Shown here one piece after another: positions 55,608-64,000 of a stretch of DNA of 64,000 bases. Origin of the DNA: Clarkia xantiana subsp. parviflora (taxonomy: Eukaryota; Streptophyta; Magnoliopsida; Myrtales; Onagraceae). The DNA is taken from positions 35,145,452-35,209,451 of the forward strand of contig JAPTYO010000002.1 in assembly GCA_036873135.1 (NCBI GenBank), in the 5' to 3' direction. The position numbers and the translations under genes were made by a program. The notes under the pieces are model-generated. The model worked only from the letters and a program-made list of their open reading frames with translations, made no database searches and was not told the origin of the DNA. Each line of letters starts with the position of its first letter. Position 1 is the stretch's first letter.

Positions 55608-56095
55608 GGCAGGAAGTTAGAATTGACCGGTTACAGTGACGCCGGCCATGGTGGCGATCCGGATGATCGTAAGTCCACCACAGGAGGAGTCTTTCTCCCT
55701 GCTAATGCCGTCATTTCATGGATGAGCAAGAAGCAAACCTGTGTCGCGCTGCTACAATGGAATCAGAATTCGTTTCTCTCTCCAAAAACGCACAGGAAAT
55801 GGTCTGGCTGAAAAGGCTTCTTACTGCAGTGCTTGATGTCAAAGGCGGGAGTAAACCCGTCGTGGTATACTCTGACAGTCAGGCAGCTATTGCGGCAGTT
55901 AAGAATCCAAAGTACCATAGTAGGACTAAACACATTGATGTGAAATATTTTTATACTAAATCTATGATAGAAGACAATACAATCACTTTGGAATACTTGT
56001 CCATTGATAACATGGTTGTTGACCCATTAACTAAACCACTATGCAAGGAGACATTCGAAAGGCACGTAAAACTGCTTGGATTGCGTAGGGTTTAA
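55608..56095 (+). pseudogene. RNase H of copia B
   Basis: It begins LTGYSDAGHGGDPDDRKST with the first catalytic aspartate. A frameshift near 55750 follows, after which the frame has ATMESEFVSLSKNAQEMVWL, VYSDSQAAIAAVKNPKYHSR and DNMVVDPLTKPL. It stops at TAA 56093, giving the usual GLRRV end also seen in copia C. Confidence 0.85.
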
Positions 56096-57050
56096 AAGTG
56101 GCATGTATCTGTGATAACATTTTGATAATTGAAATTTATATTTTTAATAAACAAGAGAATTGCAATCGAGTTTATGATCCATCGACGTCATAATGTTTGA
56201 ATACATCAGATTTACGGTCTATAAACTAAGTCGTAGGAGGACGCAATCCTCTGCCAAACTATGTCGAATGTGGGCCTTACCTCGTCACACAGGTACGGTC
56301 GTCTCGCGGTAGAGGGAGGCCTCTACCAATCAAGATTGGCTAAGAATCAGGGGATAAACCTGATTACGCAGGACGATTATCTAGTCTCGAAGTAACTCGA
56401 CATGATCTTCGTTTTGCAAATCGCCGTGATGAACTTCGTTCGTCATTAATTCACATTCTGGGCCAGATGAGAATCTGTGATAGCATGATTGACATATCCC
56501 ATTCCTGTCAACTTAAATGTTCAGGTATGCTATCGACGCGTTCTTGATACTACGTGTGCCATGTTTGACCATGGCGTCACAGCTTGGTTGTGCTAGATAA
56601 GAATCATCGTGATTCTAATGGGCGCAAACTTCTTCACCTCGAGTGTGTGATTGATCCCGGGAGCCTTATGAAGAGGCGCCCGAAGTATCCTCACAGACTT
56701 AGAACTCATATATAAGGTCAGGCTCAATGTTCGCTTCACGGCGTACGAGCGTAGTGCTGAACAAAAAGGCACAGTGACCACGTGTTTGGAAACTCGTTGG
56801 GTTTGACTAAGGATATGAGCGATGGGGATGGTCAAATTCACCTGCAATTCACCGACTCTTGTATTTGCTAGGTGGCCACCAACCATATATTAGTTGAAGG
56901 TTGTGAATACTTGTACAAATGCCTTGGAGAAGTGCTCCTATGTGGAGACTAGGCAAATGGAGAATTAACAGTTGACCTAGGATACAACGCGACAATATAT
57001 TGTTTATAACAGGTTGATTGAAGAAAGGGAATCAACGTTCGGAGTGGGCT
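56096..57050 (+). other. 3' untranslated part of copia B
   Basis: It matches the corresponding part of copia C (51760-50674) until about 57045, where a GGAGTGGG segment is followed by unrelated sequence and the poly-C tract. No gene. Confidence 0.55.
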
Positions 57051-57062
57051 TACCGGGACCCA

Positions 57063-57086
57063 CCCCCCCCCCCCCCCCCCCCCCCC
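57063..57086. repeat. Run of 24 cytosines
   Basis: An uninterrupted C run marks the junction between copia B and Tat fragment D. The length may be affected by sequencing. Confidence 0.9.
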
Positions 57087-57109
57087 GGTGCCCATTTGCA
57101 GGGACCCAA

Positions 57110-57215
57110 GGAGAGGAATTGAGGATCCAAGAAGAAAGAAGCCCACGAAGTAGAAGTCCGGGAAGAAGAAGCCCACGAAGGAGAAGGCTAAGAAGAAGAA
57201 GCCCACAGAGGAAAC
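57110..57215. repeat. Purine-rich GAAGAAGCCCACGAAG repeats
   Basis: Four imperfect copies of GAAGAAGCCCACGAAG and GAGAAGGCTAAGAAG-like units. Frames through it read as arginine and serine-rich or phenylalanine-rich, depending on strand, and are not considered genes. Confidence 0.65.
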
Positions 57216-57219
57216 TCGT

Positions 57220-57857
57220 GTGCAAAAATCACCCTTATGCAAATCTTCCATTATCTTTTCTATTTGAGGGGCAGCTACACATCGGAGATAAGGCGTGGAG
57301 TATCCTCTTTTGTAGAGGTATCCATCTAAGATTATAAATCGTCCTGCCATTTTCTGAATTTTGGTGGCCTCGAGCGAGTCTTCTAGGAGGTTTCCCTATT
57401 CCAGGTAGTTCTGAGTGGGAGTAATCCATGAGTCGGGGGCTTGGATATTGAGAATTTCTGCCCTTGCTTCCATAGCTGAATAGAGAGAATTTTCGATGAA
57501 GAGTACCGGTGCAGGCGGGGTATTTCCCAAAGAGAACTTACTAATGGCGTCAGCTTCTTGATTTTTTTCTCGAGGGATAGCCTCTATTTGGAAATAAGCA
57601 TATCTCGCACAAGTCGTCGCACCTCTTCCGCATACTTCTTCATGTTCTCTCCTTTGGCAATGTAGGTTCCATTTGTCTGATTGACAATTAATTCGGAATC
57701 ACATTGTACCTTTAAGTTGGCGATTCCCATGCCTTTGGCTATGCGAAGGCCTGTTAGCAGAGCCTCATATTCTGCTTCATTATTGGTGGCTCGAAAGGTC
57801 AAAGCCAACACGTATCAGAGTGGTTCCCCGTCAGGTGGCGTCAATACTAGCCCTGCC
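57220..57857 (-). pseudogene. RNase H and integrase start of Tat fragment D
   Basis: Read on the minus strand from the copia G border: RNase H sequence (LALTFRATNNEAEYEALLTG, VQCDSELIVNQTNG) with a TGA just before it near 57820, then a decayed stretch, then the integrase zinc region start (IILDGYLYKRGYSTPYLRCV). The sequence is lost beyond 57220. It continues the RNase H at 63574-64000 on the other side of copia G. Confidence 0.8.
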
Positions 57858-58133
57858 TATAGAGTATATAAGTTGATATGCTCACATTGCATCTTGTCAT
57901 TTATACTTGCATTTACTTCTATCATGTCATTAGATGATTGTATAAGGTTATTATATGGTGCATATATCATGTAGTACATGTTACATGGTGTATGCACCTT
58001 GGTGCACCAAGTTGGGCACATAGGATAGCTAGTCCTAGTTGGTGATCCTTATCACCTAGTATATATAGTTTACCTATTGCATTGTAATCCCTAATCATCA
58101 ATCAACAAATGATTCAGCCTTCTAAAGTTATTA
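57858..58133 (+). repeat. 5' LTR of copia G
   Basis: It starts TATAGAGTATATAAG and ends AAAGTTATTA next to the primer site. A TATATATAG box lies near 58062. One base (G in CAGCC) differs from the 3' LTR. Confidence 0.95.
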
Positions 58134-58146
58134 TGGTATCAGAGCC
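58134..58146 (+). promoter_or_regulatory. tRNA-Met primer binding site of copia G
   Basis: TGGTATCAGAGCC follows the 5' LTR with no gap. Confidence 0.95.
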
Positions 58147-58884
58147 ACCTCAAATGGCGGCACAACCACAAAGCTAAAGAAGACCAAGTTTCTTCAAAGT
58201 TTTGCTTTAACATTCACCTTGTTCAAGTGTGGATTTGCAACTTCAGCTTCGTGGATCATCTTTTCTACTTCAACAATCCATTCCTTACTTAAGAATGGAC
58301 ATATAGTAAGTGGAATTTCAAGAACTCAACACGCATAAAGTAGATCTGCACCTAGACTAAGCATAGCCAAGATGACTTAGTACTAGTTTTGCTTGTTCTT
58401 GAAGAATTCAGCCTTGTTGAGCTGATTGCGTGTTTGATATTGCTATTTCCTGGAGTTTGCTTTGTTTCTCTACATTTGGATATGGATTTTGAACATGTTT
58501 CAGCTGCGCCCCTTGCTTGATACCTGGAATTTCATTGCTTGATTTCCCTTATCTACACATTGCTCGGCTGAGGAGCATTTGTGCCTACCTTGTGCTTTGT
58601 GTTCATATCTTCAAGAATTCTGAGCTTTCATCAATGGAGAATGGTTTCTAATCCATTTCTGTTGAATTTCAAGCTTTGAAAGTCACAAATCTTGTTGCGG
58701 AATTGTACAAGCAATCTCATAGGGTGAGCTGGATTTTGTCCTACTATCAACAACCTTGGTGTACTACTTTTGTTTGTAGTGCAACTTGTGTATGCGATTT
58801 TGATTGGATTGTGGCAGCTGATTTCTTGGATTTGGATTCCTATTATTCACATTCCATACCTACTTGTGTTATCTGAGTTACAAA
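58147..58884 (+). other. Leader of copia G
   Basis: 738 bases without a gene between the primer site and the gag-pol start. It has several short upstream ATGs. RNA packaging signals would be expected here but cannot be identified. Confidence 0.6.
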
Positions 58885-61800
58885 ATGGCTCAAGAAACCA
58901 ATGTTGATGACCCCCTTTACATACACCCCTCAGACACCACTGGCCATATGCTCATCCCTTTCCAACTACAAGGAACCTCCAACTATCATGTTTGGAGCAC
59001 ATCAATCAGGGAAGGCTTGTTGGTGAAGAACAAGCTTGGTTTTATAGATGGCACATTCACAAGATTGGATGTTGATGTCAATGATAGAGTGAAATGGGAT
59101 AGGGCAAATGCAATTGTCAAGGCATGGTTGAGGAATACTGTGGCCAAAGATTTAGTGAATGGTTTGGTCTACAACACAACTGCTTCTTCTATTTGGAATG
59201 ACTTGAAGGAGATGTTTGATAAAGTGGATGGCACACAAATCTTTCAATTAACAAGGGAGATTTATCAAACATCTCAAGGTGTGCTCTCTATCACTGAGTA
59301 CTTTGCCAAAATGAAGCAACTCTGGGATGCCCTTGCTTCCATTGATGATTTGGATCTTCAATGTGCTGGAGACATTGCCATTGTCAATGAACACAAGGAG
59401 AAGCAAAAGTTGATGGCATTTCTTCTGGGACTGAATGACTCCTATGGACACATTAGGAGCACCTTACTTATGAGACAACCACTTCCTTCCCTTAGCATTG
59501 CCTTCTCTGTATTGGTACAAGAAGAAAGCCAAAGGACCATCTCTGGTTCCATTGGTGATGTGGGTGAGGCAACTGCCTTGTTCACTGGAAAGCATCCATC
59601 CTATGGTGGTGGTAGAGGCAATGGAAGAGGATATGCAAGGGGTAGAGGCTTTGCTAGAGGCAATGGCAATGGCATTGGAAGAGGAAATGGCTTTGGAAGA
59701 GGCAACTTCAATCCTTCAAGTCAGATTGAAGACAATTGCTACATCAAACATGGCTACCCATATGATCACCCAATTCATCAAACCAATCCAAATGCTCCTA
59801 AGAGGAATTGGAATTCAGCCAACATTGTTGAAGAAGGTGGCAACTCAAGCACAATTGAGCATGTGGCAGCCAAGGACAAAAGGATATTTCATGGCACAGC
59901 TGACAAAAGAATCCAACATGTTGCTGCCCATAATGATCACTTTGATCATACACCCCTAAGCTTTGAGGATATGGATCAAGCTCATGTCAACATGGCAGGT
60001 ATATCTAGTGATTCTATGGTTTGGATAGTTGACTCAGGTGCTACTAACCACATCACTCATCAAGTTGAGTGGCTACATGATTTGAAGAAAAGTGATTCAG
60101 ATCACCAATATGTGCACTTGCCAAATGGTCACAAATGCAAAGTGACTCATGTTGGTTCTTGTTCTTTCTCAAGTGGATTTACCTTGACCAACATACTCTT
60201 GGTCCCTGACTTCAAGTTCAATCTGATCTCTGTATCTAGGTTACCTAGCCAGTTAAATTGCAAAGTGATCTTTACTTGTGATCATGTGTTACTTCAGGGC
60301 CAGAGTGGCAAGTCCATGGTGATTGGGGAATGGAATAGAGGACTATACACTTTGAAGGATGTGGTGCCTTCAAGCCCAAGAAGTATGGTTGTATCATACT
60401 TCTTGGAGAATAAGGATGAAGTATTGAGATGGCATAGGCGTTTGGGCCATGTCTCTGAACAATATTTGAATCATTTGGATGTTTTAGGCTTGAATAAGAC
60501 ATATGGTTGTATCAAACAATGCACTATTTGTCCTATTGCAAAACAATCTAGATTTTCTTTTCCAACCAGTGATTCTATTGCTTCAAAGCCCTTTGATTTA
60601 GTTCACATGGATTTATGGGGTCCTTACAAAGTGCCAACCTTCAAGAACAATCAATACTTCTTGACCATTGTTGATGATCACTCAAGGGCAACTTGGGTTT
60701 ACTTGATGAGGCACAAAAGTGATACTTTCTTGCACATCAAGAATTTCCTAATCATGGTGAAGAATCAATTTGGAACAATGGTCAAAACTTTGAGGAGTGA
60801 CAATGGGACTGAGTTCATCAATTCTATTTGCAAAGGTTTGCTTCTTCAATTTGGCATTCTTCATCAAACAAGTTGTGTGCATACACCACAACAAAATGGA
60901 AGGGTGGAACGCAAACATAGGGACATCCTCAACATTGCTAGAGCTATAAGATTTCAAGCATCCATGCCTTTGAGGCATTGGGGGTATTGCATACTCAATG
61001 CTTGTTACTTACTCAATAGGCTTCCCACCTCTATCTTGAAGTTCAAGTCACCTATTGAAGTGTTATATGGCAAAACTCCTTCCCTTCATCACTTGAGAAC
61101 TATAGGTTGTCTATGTTTTTCAACCAAATTGAACAACCATGACAAGTTTAGTCCAAGGGCTGAACCATGCATCCTAATGGGATATTCAACATCTCAAAAA
61201 GGATACCTTGTGATGAACATTTCAAACTCAGTGTTTCATGTATCAAGGGATGTTCATTTCCATGAGGATATTTTCCCCTTTAGCATGTCTAAGGATGCTC
61301 TAAAGGCTCTTATTCCATCTTGCTTGGGAGTCAAGCAACCACTTGAGGATTTCCCACCTGAGAATCCTTTTCATTTTGACATGGATATATCATCCAACTC
61401 TCCTCCCATTGAGGTTCTCACACCTCAAATGGATGATCAAGCACCTCCAATTGAGGATCAACCACCTCAACAACCAATTGAAGAAGAAGCACCCCAACCT
61501 TCCAATCTGAGGAGGAGTCTTAGAATTGCACAACTACACCCACCACCTCCTAGGAGAAGTGCAAGGCTTGCTGAACTCAAACAAAGATCAAGTTCAAATG
61601 CTATCTTTGGAATGGAGAAATATGTCTCCTATGACAACTTGGGTCCACAATACAAATGCTTCTTGGCTGCTCTTGACAAGATCAAAGAGCCAACCACCTA
61701 TAAACAAGCAATCAAAGACCCAAAATGGATCTTGGCCATGAAGGAGGAAATGCAAGCACTTCAAAACAACAACACTTGGGAGCTAATAGAACTCCCACAA

Positions 61801-63297
61801 GGCAAATCTTCAATTGGTTGCAAATGGGTATTTAAGGTCAAATACAATTCTGATGGTTCCATTGAAAGATACAAAGCAAGATTGGTTGCCAAGGGATTCA
61901 CTCAAATTGAAGGGACTGATTTCAATGAGACATTCTCCCCTGTAGTCAAAATGGACACAGTGAGGATCATATTAGCTTTGGCAGCTTCCAAATCATGGGG
62001 ATTGTACCACATGGATGTAAACAATGCATTTCTTCAAGGTGATCTAAATGAAGAAGTGTATATGGACATTCCCCAAGGTTTTAATCATTCCAAGTCTCTT
62101 GAGGGATATCCCAAACTTGTATGCAAGCTCAACAAGTCCCTATATGGTCTCAAACAAGCTTCAAGACAATGGAACATCAAGCTCACTCAAACCTTATTGA
62201 AGAATGGTTACAAACAATGTGCCTCAGATCATTCCTTGTTCACCAAGATACAAGGTGATGACAAAGTTTTTCTTCTCACCTATGTTGATGATCTTCTAAT
62301 CACTGGCTCCAACACCAAGATGATCAATCAATTGAAGAACACACTCCAAACACACTTCAAATTGAAGGACTTAGGAGACTTGAGGTACTTTTTGGGACTT
62401 GAAGTTGCAAGGTCAGATAGAGGTCTTGTAATCAACCAAAGGAAGTATGCAATTGAGCTCATTGAAGATGCTGGCCTAGGGGCTGCAAGACCTGCTGAAA
62501 CCCCTATGGAGTTCAATGTCAAACTCACCACACATGAGTATGACAAAGCAACTAATTCAAACATTGATGATACACTCTTGGAGGATGCCACTTCTTATAG
62601 GAGGATCATTGGCAAGTTGCTATACCTTACCATGACAAGGCCAGACATTAGCTTTTCAGTGCAAAGACTCAGTCAATTTGTTGACAAGCCAAAGAAGTCC
62701 CATCATGATGCAGTCATAAGAGTCATCAGATACATTAAAGGCACTCCAGGGCAAGGATTGATCTATCCTTCCAACAATAAGCTCAATTTGAGTTTGTTTT
62801 GTGATTCTGATTGGGCTGCTTGCCCTTTTAGTAGGAAATCAGTGAGTGCTTATTGTGTCAAGCTAGGAGAAGCTATGATAGCCTGGAAAGTAAAGAAGCA
62901 AGACACAATTTCCCTATCAAGTGCTGAAGCAGAGTATAGATGCCTAAGAGTTGCAATTCAAGAGGCACTTTGGGTGGGAAGAATCCTCAAGGAACTTGGC
63001 ATACAAGTAAATCTTCCTATCCCAATCTACACAGATAGCCAAGCAGCTGTGAAGATTGCAAAGAATCCCATGTTCCATGAGCGCACCAAGCACATTGAGC
63101 TAGACTGCCACTTCACAAGACATCATATTCAACAAGGATTCATAGGTGTCCATTACATTCCTTCAAAGGAACAACTTGCTGACTTGCTTACCAAGGCATT
63201 GGTCAAGAGTCAACACTTAGCTTTGCTAAAGCTATATGGAATCAAGGATGTGTTCCAAGAAAGAAAAGAAGAAGAAGAAAAGGATGGGAGAATATAG
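58885..63297 (+). CDS. Gag-pol polyprotein of copia G
   Basis: The single frame has 1470 codons from ATG (MAQETNVDDPLYIHPSD). Gag covers residues 1-330. The usual CCHC knuckle is reduced to CYIKHGYPYDHP near residue 286. Protease has WIVDSGATNHITHQ (D383). Integrase has HRRLGH (516), VHMDLWGPYK (575), LRSDNGTEF (638) and QQNGRVERKH (674). RT has YKARLVAKGFTQIEGTDFNE and the catalytic TYVDDLLITGS (1134). RNase H has FCDSDWAACPFS, SSAEAEY and IYTDSQAAVKIAKNP. All catalytic residues seen are intact, so the enzyme set may work. The frame ends in the polypurine tract and its TAG (63295-63297) lies in the 3' LTR. Codon use is AT-rich compared with the Tat elements. The clade was not determined. Confidence 0.95.
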   Translation: MAQETNVDDPLYIHPSDTTGHMLIPFQLQGTSNYHVWSTSIREGLLVKNKLGFIDGTFTRLDVDVNDRVKWDRANAIVKAWLRNTVAKDLVNGLVYNTTASSIWNDLKEMFDKVDGTQIFQLTREIYQTSQGVLSITEYFAKMKQLWDALASIDDLDLQCAGDIAIVNEHKEKQKLMAFLLGLNDSYGHIRSTLLMRQPLPSLSIAFSVLVQEESQRTISGSIGDVGEATALFTGKHPSYGGGRGNGRGYARGRGFARGNGNGIGRGNGFGRGNFNPSSQIEDNCYIKHGYPYDHPIHQTNPNAPKRNWNSANIVEEGGNSSTIEHVAAKDKRIFHGTADKRIQHVAAHNDHFDHTPLSFEDMDQAHVNMAGISSDSMVWIVDSGATNHITHQVEWLHDLKKSDSDHQYVHLPNGHKCKVTHVGSCSFSSGFTLTNILLVPDFKFNLISVSRLPSQLNCKVIFTCDHVLLQGQSGKSMVIGEWNRGLYTLKDVVPSSPRSMVVSYFLENKDEVLRWHRRLGHVSEQYLNHLDVLGLNKTYGCIKQCTICPIAKQSRFSFPTSDSIASKPFDLVHMDLWGPYKVPTFKNNQYFLTIVDDHSRATWVYLMRHKSDTFLHIKNFLIMVKNQFGTMVKTLRSDNGTEFINSICKGLLLQFGILHQTSCVHTPQQNGRVERKHRDILNIARAIRFQASMPLRHWGYCILNACYLLNRLPTSILKFKSPIEVLYGKTPSLHHLRTIGCLCFSTKLNNHDKFSPRAEPCILMGYSTSQKGYLVMNISNSVFHVSRDVHFHEDIFPFSMSKDALKALIPSCLGVKQPLEDFPPENPFHFDMDISSNSPPIEVLTPQMDDQAPPIEDQPPQQPIEEEAPQPSNLRRSLRIAQLHPPPPRRSARLAELKQRSSSNAIFGMEKYVSYDNLGPQYKCFLAALDKIKEPTTYKQAIKDPKWILAMKEEMQALQNNNTWELIELPQGKSSIGCKWVFKVKYNSDGSIERYKARLVAKGFTQIEGTDFNETFSPVVKMDTVRIILALAASKSWGLYHMDVNNAFLQGDLNEEVYMDIPQGFNHSKSLEGYPKLVCKLNKSLYGLKQASRQWNIKLTQTLLKNGYKQCASDHSLFTKIQGDDKVFLLTYVDDLLITGSNTKMINQLKNTLQTHFKLKDLGDLRYFLGLEVARSDRGLVINQRKYAIELIEDAGLGAARPAETPMEFNVKLTTHEYDKATNSNIDDTLLEDATSYRRIIGKLLYLTMTRPDISFSVQRLSQFVDKPKKSHHDAVIRVIRYIKGTPGQGLIYPSNNKLNLSLFCDSDWAACPFSRKSVSAYCVKLGEAMIAWKVKKQDTISLSSAEAEYRCLRVAIQEALWVGRILKELGIQVNLPIPIYTDSQAAVKIAKNPMFHERTKHIELDCHFTRHHIQQGFIGVHYIPSKEQLADLLTKALVKSQHLALLKLYGIKDVFQERKEEEEKDGRI
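63277..63292 (+). promoter_or_regulatory. Polypurine tract of copia G
   Basis: AAAAGGATGGGAGAA lies directly before the 3' LTR and is extended upstream by AAGAAAAGAAGAAGAAG. It is also coding, giving the acidic and basic end of RNase H. Confidence 0.85.
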
Positions 63298-63568
63298 AGT
63301 ATATAAGTTGATATGCTCACATTGCATCTTGTCATTTATACTTGCATTTACTTCTATCATGTCATTAGATGATTGTATAAGGTTATTATATGGTGCATAT
63401 ATCATGTAGTACATGTTACATGGTGTATGCACCTTGGTGCACCAAGTTGGGCACATAGGATAGCTAGTCCTAGTTGGTGATCCTTATCACCTAGTATATA
63501 TAGTTTACCTATTGCATTGTAATCCCTAATCATCAATCAACAAATGATTCAACCTTCTAAAGTTATTA
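63293..63568 (+). repeat. 3' LTR of copia G
   Basis: It matches the 5' LTR except for one G to A difference near its end (CAACC against CAGCC) and is followed by CTGCC. Confidence 0.95.
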
Positions 63569-63573
63569 CTGCC

Positions 63574-64000
63574 TCACATCCTAAGGAGGAGGATTAACCG
63601 TCGGTATACAGCAACCATGGCATAGTATCGTTAGCCACGTTTTCTGGCGTTGCTTTAACACGTTCTTCCTGTGGGAGAACGACAGGTTGGGCGTCTGGCA
63701 TCTCCGTATTTTCCGCGATAAAGTCAGCCATCGCTTGGCCCTTGATCGCCTTTCGTGGCTCAAAGTGAATGCGAAATTCACTTAGTTCCACTGCCCATTT
63801 AACCATTCTTCCCGAAATGTCGGGCTTCTGCAAGAGTTGTTTCAGGGGTTGATTGGCGAGTACCGTGATTTCATGGGCGTTGAAATAAGGTTGTAGTTTT
63901 CTTGCCGCTATCAGTAGGGCATACAAATACTTCTCGATTTCCATGTAGTTTGCTTCGGCGATGCCAAAAAGCTTGCTAACACAGTATACCAGAATTTGAA
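63574..64000 (-). pseudogene. RT end and RNase H start of Tat fragment D
   Basis: Read on the minus strand from the window edge: the RT connection (EIEKYLYALLIAARKLQPYF, HEITVLANQPLKQLL), GRMVKWAVELSEFRIHF and AIKGQAMADFIAEN, then RNase H start LLYTDG followed by a TAA at 63594. It resembles 44450-44700 of E2 but is another family member. Copia G splits it from 57220-57857. Confidence 0.85.

Larger units (their letters stand above)
52581..57050 (+). mobile_element. Ty1/copia element B, degraded and without recognisable gag
   Basis: The order on the plus strand is non-coding leader (52581-54204), linker (54205-54618), RT (about 54700-55607), RNase H (55608-56095) and 3' non-coding part (56096 to about 57050). 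It is homologous in order and sequence to copia A. Neither LTR is present in full: the left end is a junction with copia C and the right end stops at the poly-C tract. Confidence 0.65.
57858..63568 (+). mobile_element. Young, apparently intact Ty1/copia element G
   Basis: The 5711-base element has two 276-base LTRs that differ at one base and flanking CTGCC duplications (57853-57857 and 63569-63573). It has a tRNA-Met primer site, a purine tract and a 1470-codon uninterrupted gag-pol frame. It is inserted in the RNase H of Tat fragment D. Its LTRs begin TATAGAG and end TTATTA, not the usual TG and CA. Confidence 0.95.

Noticed and set aside
56949..57350. 133-codon frame crossing the poly-C tract
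   Set aside because: Only its first 45 codons are integrase sequence; the rest reads purine repeats and the C run and is not a gene.
1..64000. Endogenous pararetrovirus (caulimovirid) sequence
   Set aside because: Every RT found here belongs with LTR-element integrase or LTRs; no movement-protein or coat-protein context was seen.
1..64000. tRNA or rRNA genes
   Set aside because: The TGGTATCAGAGCC and TGGCGCC matches are primer sites beside LTRs, and no cloverleaf or rRNA-like segment was noticed.

Overview
The window is nuclear DNA of a flowering plant. It holds almost nothing but LTR retrotransposons inserted into one another, plus one recognisable host gene. Evidence for a plant includes tRNA-Met primer sites, Tat-type Ty3/gypsy elements with an extra antisense gene, a chromodomain chromovirus, several Ty1/copia elements, a Mutator-like inverted-repeat element with a 9-bp target duplication, and short GT-AG introns. 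The species cannot be named. No rRNA, tRNA, CRISPR array or bacterial-type operon was seen.

Left part (1-26235). A minus-strand Ty1/copia element (A) has its 5' LTR and primer site at 25615-26235 and its RT/RNase H at 9535-10830. It was split by at least two insertions. One is a plus-strand Tat-like element (LARD, 13574-23657) with two LTRs but only a gag stub; its 7.8 kb non-coding interior is rich in tandem repeats. The other is a plus-strand Tat element (F), of which the 3' LTR (8749-9534) and some interior remain. Element E1 is inserted in F. E1 is a minus-strand Tat element with its 5' LTR at 7544-8326, a long gag-protease frame, a tandem-repeat field and an antisense spliced extra gene. 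It runs off the left edge.

Middle part (26236-37085). A probable four-exon host gene (27910-34343, + strand) encodes a predicted 291-residue membrane-associated protein. Its third intron holds a 5.1 kb chromovirus (28792-33937) in the same orientation. All splice phases agree across the insertion. Downstream is AT-rich DNA and a possible DNA-transposon remnant.

Right-centre (37086-49119). A roughly 1 kb palindromic Mutator-like element is flanked by a 9-bp duplication. A complete but mutated 11.0 kb Tat element (E2) is nested in it, with matching 5-bp duplications. E2 has the same layout as E1: gag-pol on the minus strand, and on the plus strand, just inside the 3' LTR, an antisense extra gene with its own TATA box and introns. 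The two genes converge on a tandem-repeat array.

Right end (49129-64000). Three degraded pieces lie here: copia C (minus), copia B (plus, related to A) and a Tat pol fragment D (minus). A very young, apparently intact Ty1/copia element G (57858-63568) is inserted in D. Its two 276-bp LTRs differ at one base, it has a 1470-codon open frame and a CTGCC duplication.

Four Tat LTRs share a GC-rich motif about 100-122 nt downstream of the TATA box. In three of them it carries two interleaved complementary segments with compensatory changes, which is the most novel-looking signal here.
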